Positions 53,307 to 63,615 of a stretch of 64,000 nt of DNA are shown piece after piece. The notes beneath the pieces are model-generated. The model saw nothing but the letters and a program-made list of their open reading frames with translations, had not been told where the DNA came from and searched no databases. The DNA lies in the NCBI RefSeq assembly GCF_041435195.1, contig NZ_CP108106.1, positions 6,797,501 to 6,861,500 on the forward strand, given 5' to 3'. Source of the DNA: Streptomyces sp. NBC_00224. GTDB lineage: Bacteria > Actinomycetota > Actinomycetes > Streptomycetales > Streptomycetaceae. The translations under genes were made by a program, and so were the position numbers. Positions within the stretch are counted from its first letter, which is position 1; each line of letters opens with the position of its first letter.

Positions 53307-55220
53307 GTGCCGCTGCTTACCCGTATCAGGGGACCGCGCGATCTCGACCGGCTCAGCCCGGAGCAGCTGGACCAGCTGGCCGCTGAGATCCGGACCTTTC
53401 TCGTGGACGCGGTCTCCAAGACCGGCGGGCACCTCGGCCCCAACCTGGGCGTCGTGGAGCTCACGATCGCGCTGCACCGCGTCTTCGAGTCGCCCAAGGA
53501 CAAGGTCCTGTGGGACACCGGCCACCAGAGCTATGTGCACAAGCTCCTCACCGGCCGCCAGGACTTCTCCAAGCTGAAGATGAAGGGCGGGCTCTCCGGC
53601 TACCCGGCCCGCGCCGAGTCCGAGCACGACTTCATCGAGAACAGCCACGCCTCCACCGTGCTGGGCTGGGCCGACGGCCTGGCCAAGGCCAACGAGGTCC
53701 TGAAGAAGGACGACCACGTCGTCGCGGTCATCGGCGACGGCGCGCTCACCGGCGGTATGGCCTGGGAGGCGCTGAACAACATCGCCGCCGCCAAGGACCG
53801 CCCGCTGGTCATCGTGGTCAACGACAACGAGCGCTCCTACGCGCCGACCATCGGCGGCCTCGCCAACCACCTGGCCACCCTGCGCACCACCGACGGCTAC
53901 GAGCGCTTCCTGGCCAAGGGCAAGGACCTCCTGGAGCGCACCCCGGTCGTCGGCAAGCCGCTGTACGAGACGCTGCACGGCGCCAAGAAGGGCCTCAAGG
54001 ACTTCATCGCCCCGCAGGGCATGTTCGAGGACCTGGGGCTGAAGTACGTCGGCCCGATCGACGGCCACGACATCGAGGCCCTGGAGTCCGCCCTGACGCG
54101 CGCCAAGCGCTTCGGCGGCCCGGTCATCGTCCACTGCCTCACCGAGAAGGGCCGCGGCTACCAGCCCGCCCTGGCGGACGAGGCCGACCGCTTCCACGCC
54201 GTCGGCAAGATCCACCCCGACACCGGGCTGCCGGTCTCGACCTCCGGCCTCGACTGGACCTCGGTCTTCGGCGAGGAGATGGTCAGGCTCGGCAAGGAGC
54301 GCGAGGACATCGTCGCGATCACCGCGGCCATGCTCCAGCCGGTCGGGCTCGACAAGTTCGCCAAGGCCTTCCCGGAGCGGGTCTACGACGTGGGCATCGC
54401 CGAGCAGCACGCCGCGGTCTCCGCGGCGGGCCTGGCCACCGGTGGGCTGCACCCCGTCTTCGCCGTCTACGCCACCTTCCTCAACCGCGCCTTCGACCAG
54501 GTCCTGATGGACGTCGCCCTGCACAAGTGCGGGGTGACGTTCGTCCTGGACCGGGCCGGGGTCACCGGCACCGACGGCGCCTCGCACAACGGCATGTGGG
54601 ACATGTCGATCCTCCAGGTAGTCCCCGACCTGCGGATCGCGGCCCCGCGCGACGCCGACCAGGTGCGCGCCCAGCTCCGCGAGGCCGTCGAGGTGGATGA
54701 CGCCCCTACCGTCGTGCGCTTCTCCAAGGGCGCGGTCGGCCCGGCGGTCCAGGCGGTCGGCCGGATCGGCGGCATGGACGTGCTGCGCCGCCCCGAGGCC
54801 GAGAGCCCCGACGTGCTCCTCGTCTCGGTCGGCGCGCTCGCCCCGATGTGCCTGGAGATCGCCGACCTGCTGGACGCCCAGGGCATCTCGACCACCGTCG
54901 TCGACCCGCGCTGGGTCAAGCCGGTCGACGAGGCGCTGGCGCCGCTCGCCGAGACCCACCGGGTCGTCGTCACCGTCGAGGACAACAGCCGCGTCGGCGG
55001 TGTCGGTTCGGCCGTCGCGCAGGCGCTGCGCGACGCGGGCGTCGACGTACCGCTGCGCGACTTCGGCATTCCGCCGCGCTTCCTCGACCACGCCTCCCGC
55101 AAGGAGGTCATGGCCGAGATCGGGCTGACCGCGCCGGACATCGCGCGCCAGGTCACCGGCCTGGTCGCCAAGCTCGGCGGCCTGGAGAGCGAGAGCGCCG
55201 TGGAGCCCGCGCGCGACTGA
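53307..55220 (+). CDS. dxs: 1-deoxy-D-xylulose-5-phosphate synthase
   Basis: A 637-residue thiamine-diphosphate enzyme making 1-deoxyxylulose 5-phosphate from pyruvate and glyceraldehyde 3-phosphate, the first step of the MEP isoprenoid pathway. The [16 protein letters not shown] cofactor motif starts at residue 143, GHQSY is near 72, and the transketolase central ([13 protein letters not shown]) and C-terminal domains follow. GTG at 53307 has AAGGAGG ideally placed at 53295; upstream in-frame codons lack a ribosome site. The C-terminus is 10-20 residues longer than in E. coli Dxs. Confidence 0.94.
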   Translation: MPLLTRIRGPRDLDRLSPEQLDQLAAEIRTFLVDAVSKTGGHLGPNLGVVELTIALHRVFESPKDKVLWDTGHQSYVHKLLTGRQDFSKLKMKGGLSGYPARAESEHDFIENSHASTVLGWADGLAKANEVLKKDDHVVAVIGDGALTGGMAWEALNNIAAAKDRPLVIVVNDNERSYAPTIGGLANHLATLRTTDGYERFLAKGKDLLERTPVVGKPLYETLHGAKKGLKDFIAPQGMFEDLGLKYVGPIDGHDIEALESALTRAKRFGGPVIVHCLTEKGRGYQPALADEADRFHAVGKIHPDTGLPVSTSGLDWTSVFGEEMVRLGKEREDIVAITAAMLQPVGLDKFAKAFPERVYDVGIAEQHAAVSAAGLATGGLHPVFAVYATFLNRAFDQVLMDVALHKCGVTFVLDRAGVTGTDGASHNGMWDMSILQVVPDLRIAAPRDADQVRAQLREAVEVDDAPTVVRFSKGAVGPAVQAVGRIGGMDVLRRPEAESPDVLLVSVGALAPMCLEIADLLDAQGISTTVVDPRWVKPVDEALAPLAETHRVVVTVEDNSRVGGVGSAVAQALRDAGVDVPLRDFGIPPRFLDHASRKEVMAEIGLTAPDIARQVTGLVAKLGGLESESAVEPARD

Positions 55221-55253
55221 CGAAGGCGCCGGTGAACAGCCGGCGACCGGTCA

Positions 55254-55298
55254 ATGGGCCGGTCCGATCGCCCTGTACGGGTGGTTGGACCGGCCCAT
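55254..55298 (+). terminator. dxs terminator
   Basis: A 12-bp stem, ATGGGCCGGTCC with GGACCGGCCCAT, and a 21-nt loop containing a small inner pair, 34 bp after the dxs stop. Confidence 0.7.
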
Positions 55299-55384
55299 CC
55301 GCGTGAATTACCGCCGCCGCCCGGTACCCGTACCGCCACTCGTCCCGATCATGGCGGGGACATGAGCTAGCGGAGGTGCACAAG

Positions 55385-56860
55385 GTGGCTGGTACCGGTC
55401 TCTTTCGGACCAAATCAATCGAGAAGTCCATCGCGGACACAGAGGAGCCGGAACACGCACTCAAGAAATCGCTGTCCGTCCTCGATCTGACGGTCTTCGG
55501 CGTCGGTGTCATCATCGGCACCGGCATCTTCGTCCTCACGGGCAAGGTCGCCAAGGAGAACGCGGGCCCGGCGGTCTCCCTCGCGTTCGTGGCGGCCGGC
55601 GTCGTCTGCGCGCTGGCGGCGCTCTGCTACGCGGAGTTCGCCTCCACGGTCCCGGTGGCCGGGTCCGCCTACACGTTCTCGTACGCCTCGCTCGGCGAGC
55701 TCCCCGCCTGGACCATCGGCTGGGACCTGGTGCTCGAATTCGCCCTCGGCACCGCGGTGGTGGCCGTCGGCTGGTCGGGCTACGTACGCTCGCTGATGGA
55801 CAACGCGGGCTGGCACCTGCCGGATGCGCTGTCCGGGCGCGAGGGCGCCGACGGCTTCGGCTTCGACATCCTCGCCGCCGCCCTCGTCCTGGTGCTGACC
55901 GCCATCCTGGTCTTCGGGATGAAGCTCTCCGCACGCGTCACCTCGGTCGTCGTGGCCATCAAGGTCACCGTCGTACTGATCGTGATCATCGCGGGCGCCT
56001 TCTTCATCAAGTCCGAGAACTACAAGCCGTTCATCCCGAAGGCGCAGCCGCAGCCCGCGGGGAGCAGCCTCAAGGCGCCGCTGATCGAGCTGATGTCGGG
56101 GTACGCGCCCACCAACTTCGGTGTGATGGGCATCTTCACCGCCGCCTCCGTCGTCTTCTTCGCCTTCATCGGCTTCGACATCGTGGCGACGGCCGCCGAG
56201 GAGACCAAGAACCCGCAGCGGGACATGCCGCGCGGCATCCTCGGCTCGCTCTTCATCTGCACCGCCCTGTACGTCGCCGTCGCGATCGTCGTCACCGGCA
56301 TGCAGCACTACACCCAGCTCTCCATCGACGCCCCGCTCGCCGACGCCTTCAAGGCCACCGGGCACCCCTTCTACGCGGGCGTCATCAGCTTCGGCGCGGC
56401 CGTCGGCCTCACCACGGTCTGCATGATCCTGCTGCTCGGCCAGACCCGGGTGTTCTTCGCGATGAGCCGGGACGGGCTGCTGCCCCGCTTCTTCTCGCGC
56501 GTCCACCCCCGCTACCGCACCCCGCACCGCCCGACCATCCTGCTCGGCGGGCTCATCGCGATCCTCGCGGGCTTCACCAGCCTCAGCGAACTCGCCGAGC
56601 TGGTGAACATCGGCACCCTCTTCGCGTTCGTCATCGTCGCGGTGAGCGTGGTCATCCTGCGGCGCACCCGGCCCGATCTGCACCGCGCCTTCCGCACCCC
56701 GCTGGTGCCCTGGGTGCCGATCCTGTCGGTGGCCGCCTCGCTGTGGCTGATGCTCAATCTGCCCGCCGAGACCTGGCTGCGGTTCGGGATCTGGATGGCG
56801 ATCGGCTTCGTCGTCTACTTCCTGTACGGGCGGTCCCACAGCCGCATCAACGTAGAGTGA
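55385..56860 (+). CDS. APC-superfamily amino acid permease (cationic amino acid transporter type)
   Basis: A 491-residue membrane protein with about 12-14 helices. The first-helix substrate motif GVGVIIGTGIFVLTG and the helix-6 region FFAFIGFDIVATAAEETKNP mark the CAT-type subgroup of APC transporters. It imports amino acids, possibly cationic; the exact substrate is not readable. GTG at 55385 lies 8 bp after GGAGG; the GTG at 55376 overlaps that site. It stands as a single gene. Confidence 0.87.
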   Translation: MAGTGLFRTKSIEKSIADTEEPEHALKKSLSVLDLTVFGVGVIIGTGIFVLTGKVAKENAGPAVSLAFVAAGVVCALAALCYAEFASTVPVAGSAYTFSYASLGELPAWTIGWDLVLEFALGTAVVAVGWSGYVRSLMDNAGWHLPDALSGREGADGFGFDILAAALVLVLTAILVFGMKLSARVTSVVVAIKVTVVLIVIIAGAFFIKSENYKPFIPKAQPQPAGSSLKAPLIELMSGYAPTNFGVMGIFTAASVVFFAFIGFDIVATAAEETKNPQRDMPRGILGSLFICTALYVAVAIVVTGMQHYTQLSIDAPLADAFKATGHPFYAGVISFGAAVGLTTVCMILLLGQTRVFFAMSRDGLLPRFFSRVHPRYRTPHRPTILLGGLIAILAGFTSLSELAELVNIGTLFAFVIVAVSVVILRRTRPDLHRAFRTPLVPWVPILSVAASLWLMLNLPAETWLRFGIWMAIGFVVYFLYGRSHSRINVE

Positions 56861-56934
56861 CGCTCGCTGGTTCCCCGAGTTGATCGCGCGGCCCCGTATG
56901 TCCCGCTTCGGAGGGAACTGCGGGGCCGGATAGC

Positions 56935-58473
56935 GTGCACCCCGTGCACCGTACGTCCACCGACTCCCTCGCCCCGTCACACTCCGTACGCACGTCACGG
57001 GTGCCGCGGCCGCGTGCGGAGCCGGCGGCGGGGCGCGGCGCCGGATACTGGACGCGGCTGCTGCCCGCGCTCGCCGCCCTGGCCGTACTGACCCGGCTGC
57101 CCTCCTTCCGGCATCCCCTGTGGAACCCCGACGAGGGCTATCTCGCCGTCCAGGCCCGCCAACTCGCCGCCGGGGGAGTGCTGTACGACACGGTCGTCGA
57201 CCGCAAGCCGCCGCTGCTGCCCTGGCTGTACGAGGCCGCCTTCGCGGTGTTCGGCGACACCTCGCTCGGCCCGCTGCGGGTCGCGGCGGTCGGGGCGCAG
57301 CTGCTCACCGCGGTGCTGCTCGCCTCCACCGCGCGCCGCCGCTGGGGCGACCGGGCGGGCCGGGTCGCGGGCGTGCTGCACCTGCTCGTCTCCGTCGGCC
57401 TCAACCCCGAGGACACCCAGGCGGCCACGTTCGAGGTGTTCATGCTGCCGTTCACGGTCGCCGCCGTGCGCTGCGCCGACCGGCGCCAGTGGGCCCGCGC
57501 CGGGCTCGCCGTCGCCGGGGCCTTCCTCACCAAGCAGACCGGCGGCGCGGCGCTCGTCCCGGTGCTCTGGCTGATGTGGCGCACGGCCCCGCCGCGCCGC
57601 GCCGCCCTGCTGCGCACCGGCGCCGGACTCTGCGGCCCGGTGCTGCTCGGCGCGCTGCTCACCGGCCCGGCCCGGTTCCTGTTCTGGACGGTCACCGGCT
57701 CCGGCGCCTACGCCTCCTTCACCGGCTCCGAACTCCACGTCCTGGCCCGGGGGTTGATCAACACCGCGCTCCTCGCGTTCGCCTGCGCCGGGCTCCTCCC
57801 GCCGGTGGTGCGGGTGCTGCGGATCGCCAGGACCGGCGCCGCGGACGTGTGGCTGTGGCTCGCCTCCTCGGCCGGGGCCGTCCTCGCCGGCTTCCACTTC
57901 TTCGGCCACTACTACCTCCAGCTCGTCCCGCCGCTGGTGCTGCTCGCGGCGGCCGCGCTGCAGATCCTGCCGCCGCACCGGCTGCCCGGCGCGCTGCTCG
58001 CGTCGGCCTGCGCCTGCGCGCTCTTCCTCGCCTGGGGCCTGCTCGCCCCGCGCCCCGAACTGGCCCACGCCGAGCGTCTGGCGGCCGCCGTACGGGCGCG
58101 CTCGGCGCCGGACGACCCGGTCCTGGTGTGGGGCATACACCCCGAGACGTACTGGCTCTCCGGGCGCGCCCCCGCCACCCGCTATCTGACCGCCGGACTC
58201 CTCACCAACTACAGCGGCGGCCGCGACGGCCCCCAGGTGGGCGAGAAGTACGGCGTGGAGGGCTCCTGGCCGGTCTTCCGCGCGGAGCTGACCGCGCGGC
58301 CGCCCGCACTGATCGTCGACGACTCCCGGGGCGAGCCGTACGCCCCCGAACGCCTCCCGAGCCTGCGCCGACTGCTCGCGGCCCGCTACGAGCCGCTGGC
58401 CGGGACGGTCGACGGGGCCGTCCTGTACGTACGGACTCAGCCGTCCGTGTCCGCCGCGTCCCCGGCGGGATGA
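56935..58473 (+). CDS. GT39/ArnT-like polytopic glycosyltransferase-family membrane protein
   Basis: A 512-residue protein with about 10-12 membrane segments. The first large loop has the acidic signature WNPDEGYLAVQARQLAAGG followed by DRKPPLLPWLYE, characteristic of the PMT/ArnT (GT39, GT83) superfamily that uses polyprenyl-phosphate sugars outside the membrane. The acceptor is unknown. GTG at 56935 or 56944 is possible. Its 3' end overlaps the convergent NYN-type gene by 37 bp. Confidence 0.75.
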   Translation: MHPVHRTSTDSLAPSHSVRTSRVPRPRAEPAAGRGAGYWTRLLPALAALAVLTRLPSFRHPLWNPDEGYLAVQARQLAAGGVLYDTVVDRKPPLLPWLYEAAFAVFGDTSLGPLRVAAVGAQLLTAVLLASTARRRWGDRAGRVAGVLHLLVSVGLNPEDTQAATFEVFMLPFTVAAVRCADRRQWARAGLAVAGAFLTKQTGGAALVPVLWLMWRTAPPRRAALLRTGAGLCGPVLLGALLTGPARFLFWTVTGSGAYASFTGSELHVLARGLINTALLAFACAGLLPPVVRVLRIARTGAADVWLWLASSAGAVLAGFHFFGHYYLQLVPPLVLLAAAALQILPPHRLPGALLASACACALFLAWGLLAPRPELAHAERLAAAVRARSAPDDPVLVWGIHPETYWLSGRAPATRYLTAGLLTNYSGGRDGPQVGEKYGVEGSWPVFRAELTARPPALIVDDSRGEPYAPERLPSLRRLLAARYEPLAGTVDGAVLYVRTQPSVSAASPAG

Positions 58474-58844
58474 CGCACCGCCCGCGGCCCCACGCACCGC
58501 GCCCCGTGCGCCTCCACCCGGCGGCGCAGCTCGCGGTCGGCCGTCACCACCAGACAGGGGCGGTCCCGGGCGCGCCCGGCGGCCAGCTCCACGATCCGGT
58601 CGTCGCCGCTGCCGGGCGCCGAGTCGACCCGTACCCCCGCCACCGGCTCCACCCCGCGGGCCGCGCCCTCGACCACCAGGACCAGGTCGACGGGGCCCGG
58701 ACAGCCCGGCAGACCGGTCTGGGCGTAGCCCGTCAGGCGGTCGCGCAGGCGCTCCGCGGCGCCGCGCCGGTCGCGCCACCAGCCGTCCGGCACCGAGCCC
58801 ACCACATTGGCCGCGTCCACGATCACCAGCGAGGTCGTCCCCAT
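58437..58844 (-). CDS. NYN/PIN-like domain protein (putative RNase)
   Basis: A 135-residue protein with a PIN-like fold. The N-terminal VIVDAANVVGS, GSGDDRIVELA in the middle and LVVTADRELRRRV carry the spaced acidic residues of NYN-domain nucleases. It is probably a metal-dependent RNase acting on structured RNA. ATG at 58844 is chosen because the protein then starts directly at the first beta strand. The 3' end lies antisense to the last codons of the membrane glycosyltransferase gene. Confidence 0.75.
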   Translation of the reverse strand: MGTTSLVIVDAANVVGSVPDGWWRDRRGAAERLRDRLTGYAQTGLPGCPGPVDLVLVVEGAARGVEPVAGVRVDSAPGSGDDRIVELAAGRARDRPCLVVTADRELRRRVEAHGARCVGPRAVRHPAGDAADTDG

Positions 58845-59004
58845 CCCGCCACGGTGCCACGGGACACGGGAAAATCGCACGTCGGGCAGGGGAAATCCCG
58901 CGAAATCCGGGCCCGGGAGCGAGTGTTATTGTCGCTGGAGTCTCATGGTGTGTCGCATCTTGCCGCTCATCGCGGATCTGGTAGGGAAAGGTGGTCGGTG
59001 AGCC

Positions 59005-60168
59005 ATGGCGTCGAAGCCTGCGCGTACATCGAAGGGGCAGGCGGGCCGGGAGCACGAGACCCCCACCGCCGCACCCGCCGCCACCGCCGTGCCCGGCCTC
59101 GTCCCCGCTCCCGCCCTGCCCGACGGCTCCCCGGCGGTCACCGGCTGGCTGCTGCGCGGCACGGACGGGCGGCTGACCGCGTACGCGCCGTGCGCGGGCG
59201 GTGTGCTCCGCTGGACCGAGACGCACCCCGGCGGCCCCGAGTGGACCGGCCCCGAGCTGGTCGCCCCGGCGACCGGGCTCGACCCGCGGCTGTCGGTCGC
59301 CCAGGGCGGCGACGGCTATGTGCATCTGCTCGCCCTGCGCCGCACCACGACCCCCGCCGGTGAGCCCAGGACGGACGTCGTCCACGCCATCCAGTACCAG
59401 TCGGGCCGCCCGGTGAAGGACTGGTACCCGATGGGCACCCCCTACCGCGACCAGGAGAAGGCCGCGCAGATCGGCCACCCGGCCGCCGTCGTCGACTCCG
59501 CCGACAACCTGAACGTCTTCGTCCGCAACGCCGGGGGCGGCGTCTGCGCCCGTGGCCAGCTGTCCTCCGGCAAGTGGGGCAACTGGAAGGACCTCAAGGG
59601 CTCCGGCTCGTACGGCACGATCTGCGCGGGAGCGGACGACGACGGCCGCGTCGAGGTGCTGGCCCCGGCCAAGCGCGGCGTGATGCGCTGGGCGAGGAGC
59701 ACGACCGGCAGCGAGTACGAGCAGGTGCCCGACCTCAAGCTCCAGGTGGCGGACGGCTCGGTGAGCGCCCAGCACACCGGGGAGGGCCGGATCACCTTCT
59801 TCTGGCGCGAGTCCGAGGGCGGTGACGTGCACGCCTTCCGCGCCGACGACCCGGCCGTGCCGCTCGGCGGCGCCGCGAGCGGCCCGGTCGCCGTGCTGCG
59901 GACGCCGGTGGACGGCCACGACTGCACCCTGATGGCCCAGCGCGGCCCCGACGGCCGCCCGGCGCTCGCCGCCTACCCGACGGAGGCCGAGTCGGCCGGC
60001 GCGGTGTGGGCCTCCACGGGCGAGGTCTGCGCGGGCGTACCGGCGCTGGCCACCGATGCCGCCGGGCGGGTCGTCCTCGCCGCCTTCGGCACCGACGGAC
60101 GGCTGCGGATCACCCGCCAGAAGACCACCGAGCCGGGCCTTGCCCTGGAGCCCTGGACGGTCGTCTGA
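59005..60168 (+). CDS. Beta-propeller (PLL/tachylectin-like) protein of unknown function
   Basis: A 387-residue protein without a signal peptide or membrane segment. A Pro/Ala-rich N-terminus (about 1-45) is followed by repeated beta-blade units with Asp-Gly turns and Trp/Tyr (for example LTAYAPCAGGVLRWTE, VFVRNAGGGVCARGQL, VMRWARSTTGSEYEQV, VHAFRADD), resembling the sequence-variable lectin-like propellers. It probably binds a ligand or polysaccharide. The absence of an export signal is unusual for such folds. No family name can be given with certainty. Confidence 0.6.
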   Translation: MASKPARTSKGQAGREHETPTAAPAATAVPGLVPAPALPDGSPAVTGWLLRGTDGRLTAYAPCAGGVLRWTETHPGGPEWTGPELVAPATGLDPRLSVAQGGDGYVHLLALRRTTTPAGEPRTDVVHAIQYQSGRPVKDWYPMGTPYRDQEKAAQIGHPAAVVDSADNLNVFVRNAGGGVCARGQLSSGKWGNWKDLKGSGSYGTICAGADDDGRVEVLAPAKRGVMRWARSTTGSEYEQVPDLKLQVADGSVSAQHTGEGRITFFWRESEGGDVHAFRADDPAVPLGGAASGPVAVLRTPVDGHDCTLMAQRGPDGRPALAAYPTEAESAGAVWASTGEVCAGVPALATDAAGRVVLAAFGTDGRLRITRQKTTEPGLALEPWTVV

Positions 60169-60201
60169 CGGGTCGTCCGCCCTCGGTACGACCCGAAACG
60201 C

Positions 60202-60235
60202 CAGGAGGCCCCCCGCGACTGCGGGGGGCCTCCTG
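60202..60235. terminator. Bidirectional terminator
   Basis: A perfect 15-bp stem, CAGGAGGCCCCCCGC with GCGGGGGGCCTCCTG, and a GACT loop, between the convergent propeller and fadB genes. Confidence 0.88.
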
Positions 60236-60253
60236 CGTGCTGCTCAAGGGGCG

Positions 60254-62392
60254 TTACGCCGGGACGCTCGCCACGCCCTGCGCCAGGAACTTCTTCCCGT
60301 TCACGCGCTCCGAGACACCCTCACGGTCCAGGTACGGCGTGATGCCGCCCAGGTGGAAGGGCCAGCCGGCGCCGGTGATGAGGCAGAGGTCGATGTCCTG
60401 GGCCTCAGCCACGACACCCTCCTCCAGCATCAGACCGATCTCCTGCGCCACCGCGTCCAGGACGCGGTCACGGGTCTGCTCCTCGGTCAGGACGACATCG
60501 CCCTGCTTGAGGAGCGCGGCGACCTCGGGGTCCAGCTCCGGCTTGAAGTTGTTCTCGGCGGAGTACACATAGAAGCCGCGCTTGCCGGCCTTGACTACCG
60601 CGGCCAGGTTCTCGGAGACCGTGAAGCGCTCCGGGAAGGAACGGTTCAGCGTCTCGGAGACGTGCAGACCGATGGCCGGGCCGACCAGCTCCAGGAGCAC
60701 CAGCGGCGACATCGGCAGACCCAGCGGCTCGACCGCCTTCTCGGCGACCTCGACCGGGGTGCCCTCGTCGATGACGTTCTGGATCTCGCCCATGAAGCGG
60801 GTCAGGATGCGGTTGACGACGAACGCCGGGGCGTCCTTCACCAGGACCGCGGTCTTCTTCAGCTTGCGCGCCACACCGAAGGCCGTGGCCAGCGAGGCGT
60901 CGTCGGTCTGCTCGCCGCGCACGATCTCCAGGAGCGGGAGGATCGCGACCGGGTTGAAGAAGTGGAAGCCGACGACCCGCTCGGGGTGCTTCAGCTTGGA
61001 CGCCATCTCGGAGACCGACAGCGAGGAGGTGTTGGTGGCGAGGATCGCGTGCGCCGGGGCGACCGCCTCGACCTCCGCGAACACCTGCTGCTTGACGCCG
61101 ATCTCCTCGAAGACCGCCTCGATGATGAAGTCCGCGTCGGAGAAGCCCTCGGCCTTGTCCAGGACACCGGAGACCAGGCCCTTGAGGCGGTTGGCCTTGT
61201 CCTGGTTGATACGGGACTTGGCGAGCAGCTTGTCGATCTCGGCGTGGACGTAGCCCACACCCTTGTCGACGCGCTCCTGGTCGATGTCGGTCAGGACGAC
61301 CGGCACCTCAAGGCGGCGCAGGAACAGCAGCGCGAGCTGCGAGGCCATCAGGCCCGCGCCCACCACGCCGACCTTGGTGACCGGGCGCGCCAGCGACTTG
61401 TCGGGCGCACCGGCCGGACGCTTGGCGCGCTTCTGCACCAGGTTGAACGCGTAGATGCCGCTGCGGAGTTCGCCGCCCATGATCAGGTCGGCGAGCGCCT
61501 TGTCCTCGGCGTCGAAGCCGGCTTGGAGGTCGCCGTCCTTGGCCGCCGCGATGATGTCGAGCGCGCGGTAGGCGGCCGGGGCCGCGCCGTGCACCTTGGA
61601 GTCGGCGATGAACCGGCCCTTGGCGACGGCCTGGTCCCAGCCCTCGCCGCGGTCGATCTCCGGGCGCTCGACCGTGACGTCGCCCTTGAGGACGTTCGCG
61701 GTCCAGACCAGCGACTGCTCCAGGAAGTCCGCGCCCTCGAAGATCGCGTCCGCGATGCCGAGTTCGAAGACCTGCTTGCCCTTGAGCTGGCGGTTCTGGT
61801 TCAGCGAGTTCTCGATGATGACCGAGACCGCGCGCTCCGCGCCGATCAGGTTCGGGAGCAGGGCGCAGCCGCCCCAGCCCGGAACCAGACCGAGGAAGAC
61901 CTCGGGCAGCGAGAAGGCCGGGATGGCCTTGGAGACGGTGCGGTAGGTGCAGTGCAGACCGACCTCGACACCGCCGCCCATGGCCGCGCCGTTGTAGTAC
62001 GCGAAGGTCGGCACGGCCAGCGCGGCGAGGCGCTTGAAGACCTCGTGGCCGCTCTTGCCGATGGCCAGCGCGTCCTCGTGCTGCTTGAGGATCTCGACGC
62101 CCTTGAGGTCGGCGCCGACCGCGAAGATGAACGGCTTGCCGGTGACACCGGCGCCGACGATGGCGCCCTCGGCCGCCTCCTTCTCGACCTGGTCGATGGC
62201 GGCGTTCAGGTTCGCCAGCGAGCCGGGGCCGAAGGTGGTCGGCTTGGTGTGGTCGAAGCCGTTGTCCAGCGTGATCAGCGCGAACTTGCCCGCGCCGAAC
62301 GGCAGGTCGAGGTGGCGCACGTGCGCCGAGGTGACGACCTCGTCCGGGAACAGCTCGGCCGCACCCTTCAAAAGCTCAGCGGTGGTGCTCAC
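60254..62392 (-). CDS. fadB: Fatty-acid oxidation complex alpha subunit (enoyl-CoA hydratase / 3-hydroxyacyl-CoA dehydrogenase)
   Basis: A 712-residue bifunctional beta-oxidation enzyme. The N-terminal crotonase domain (about 1-300) has VGADLKGV and YYNGAAMGGGVEVGLHC. The C-terminal dehydrogenase has a GAGLMAS NAD-binding loop, NTSSLSVSEMA and HFFNPVAILPL. The GTG start at 62392 overlaps the thiolase stop (GTGA), so the alpha and beta subunits are coupled. An open frame continues upstream through the thiolase gene but is only its shadow. Confidence 0.92.
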   Translation of the reverse strand: MSTTAELLKGAAELFPDEVVTSAHVRHLDLPFGAGKFALITLDNGFDHTKPTTFGPGSLANLNAAIDQVEKEAAEGAIVGAGVTGKPFIFAVGADLKGVEILKQHEDALAIGKSGHEVFKRLAALAVPTFAYYNGAAMGGGVEVGLHCTYRTVSKAIPAFSLPEVFLGLVPGWGGCALLPNLIGAERAVSVIIENSLNQNRQLKGKQVFELGIADAIFEGADFLEQSLVWTANVLKGDVTVERPEIDRGEGWDQAVAKGRFIADSKVHGAAPAAYRALDIIAAAKDGDLQAGFDAEDKALADLIMGGELRSGIYAFNLVQKRAKRPAGAPDKSLARPVTKVGVVGAGLMASQLALLFLRRLEVPVVLTDIDQERVDKGVGYVHAEIDKLLAKSRINQDKANRLKGLVSGVLDKAEGFSDADFIIEAVFEEIGVKQQVFAEVEAVAPAHAILATNTSSLSVSEMASKLKHPERVVGFHFFNPVAILPLLEIVRGEQTDDASLATAFGVARKLKKTAVLVKDAPAFVVNRILTRFMGEIQNVIDEGTPVEVAEKAVEPLGLPMSPLVLLELVGPAIGLHVSETLNRSFPERFTVSENLAAVVKAGKRGFYVYSAENNFKPELDPEVAALLKQGDVVLTEEQTRDRVLDAVAQEIGLMLEEGVVAEAQDIDLCLITGAGWPFHLGGITPYLDREGVSERVNGKKFLAQGVASVPA

Positions 62393-63615
62393 TTGCTGCC
62401 TCCGGCGTCCTTGTGGTGCGGGTTCTCCCAGATGACCGTGGCGCCCATGCCGAAGCCGACGCACATGGTGGTGAGGCCGTAGCGGACCTCCGGCTGCTCC
62501 TCGAACTGCCGCGCCAGCTGGGTCATCAGGCGTACGCCGGAGGACGCGAGCGGGTGGCCGTACGCGATGGCGCCGCCGTACTGGTTGACGCGGGCGTCGT
62601 CGTCGGCGATGCCGTAGTGGTCCAGGAACGCGAGGACCTGGACGGCGAAGGCCTCGTTGACCTCGAAGAGGTTGATGTCCTCGATCGAGAGACCGGCCTT
62701 GGCCAGCGCCTTCTCGGTCGCCGGGATCGGGCCGTAGCCCATCACCTCGGGCTCGACGCCCGCGAAGGCGTACGAGACCAGGCGCATCTTGACCGGCAGG
62801 CCGTTCTCGCGCGCGAACTCCTCGGACGCGATGATCGACGCGGTGGCGCCGTCGTTGAGGCCGGCCGCGTTGCCCGCGGTGACGTTGCCGTGGACGCGGA
62901 ACGGCGTCTTCAGGCCCGCCAGGCTCTCCAGCGTGGTGCCCGGGCGCATCGGCTCGTCGGCGGTGACCAGGCCCCAGCCGGTCTCGCCCACCTCGGCGTT
63001 GGTGTTGCGCACCGAGATCGGGACGAGGTCCTGCTGGATCTTCCCGTTCGCGTACGCCTTGGCCGCCTTCTCCTGCGAGCGCACGGCGTACTCGTCGGCG
63101 CGGCGCTTGGTGATGTGCGGGTAGCGGTCGTGCAGGTTCTCCGCGGTCATGCCCATGAACAGGGCGGACTCGTCGACCAGCTTCTCGCTGACGAAGCGCG
63201 GGTTCGGGTCGACGCCCTCGCCCATGGGGTGGCGGCCCATGTGCTCGACGCCACCGGCGATCACGGCGTCGTACGCGCCGAAGGCGATCGAGCCGGCGAC
63301 CGAGGTGACGGCGGTCAGCGCGCCGGCGCACATACGGTCGATGGAGTAGCCCGGCACGGACTGCGGCAGACCCGCGAGGATGCCGGCCGTGCGGCCCAGG
63401 GTCAGACCCTGGTCACCGATCTGCGTGGTCGCGGCGATGGCGACCTCGTCGATCTTCGTGGGGTCGAGGGCCGGGTTGCGGCGCAGCAGCTCCCGGATCG
63501 CCTTGACGACGAGATCGTCGGCCCGGGTCTCGTGGTAGATGCCCTTCGGGCCCGCCTTGCCGAACGGGGTGCGGACGCCGTCGACGAAGACGACGTCCCT
63601 GACGGTACGAGGCAC
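62389..63615 (-). CDS. fadA: Acetyl-CoA acyltransferase (3-ketoacyl-CoA thiolase)
   Basis: A 408-residue thiolase catalysing the last step of beta-oxidation. The nucleophilic cysteine is C96 (DRMCAGALTA). NEAFA, GHPLASSG and the C-terminal general-base cysteine in TMCVGFGMG complete the active site. GTG at 63615 follows GGAGGAGAG; the frame extends to 63663 without a better site. It is first in the fadA-fadB operon. Confidence 0.93.
   Translation of the reverse strand: MPRTVRDVVFVDGVRTPFGKAGPKGIYHETRADDLVVKAIRELLRRNPALDPTKIDEVAIAATTQIGDQGLTLGRTAGILAGLPQSVPGYSIDRMCAGALTAVTSVAGSIAFGAYDAVIAGGVEHMGRHPMGEGVDPNPRFVSEKLVDESALFMGMTAENLHDRYPHITKRRADEYAVRSQEKAAKAYANGKIQQDLVPISVRNTNAEVGETGWGLVTADEPMRPGTTLESLAGLKTPFRVHGNVTAGNAAGLNDGATASIIASEEFARENGLPVKMRLVSYAFAGVEPEVMGYGPIPATEKALAKAGLSIEDINLFEVNEAFAVQVLAFLDHYGIADDDARVNQYGGAIAYGHPLASSGVRLMTQLARQFEEQPEVRYGLTTMCVGFGMGATVIWENPHHKDAGGSK

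Noticed and set aside
62393..63331. Upstream extension of the fadB frame
   Set aside because: It runs inside the thiolase gene in another frame. The GTGA overlap gives the true start, and the extension is Arg-rich without homology.
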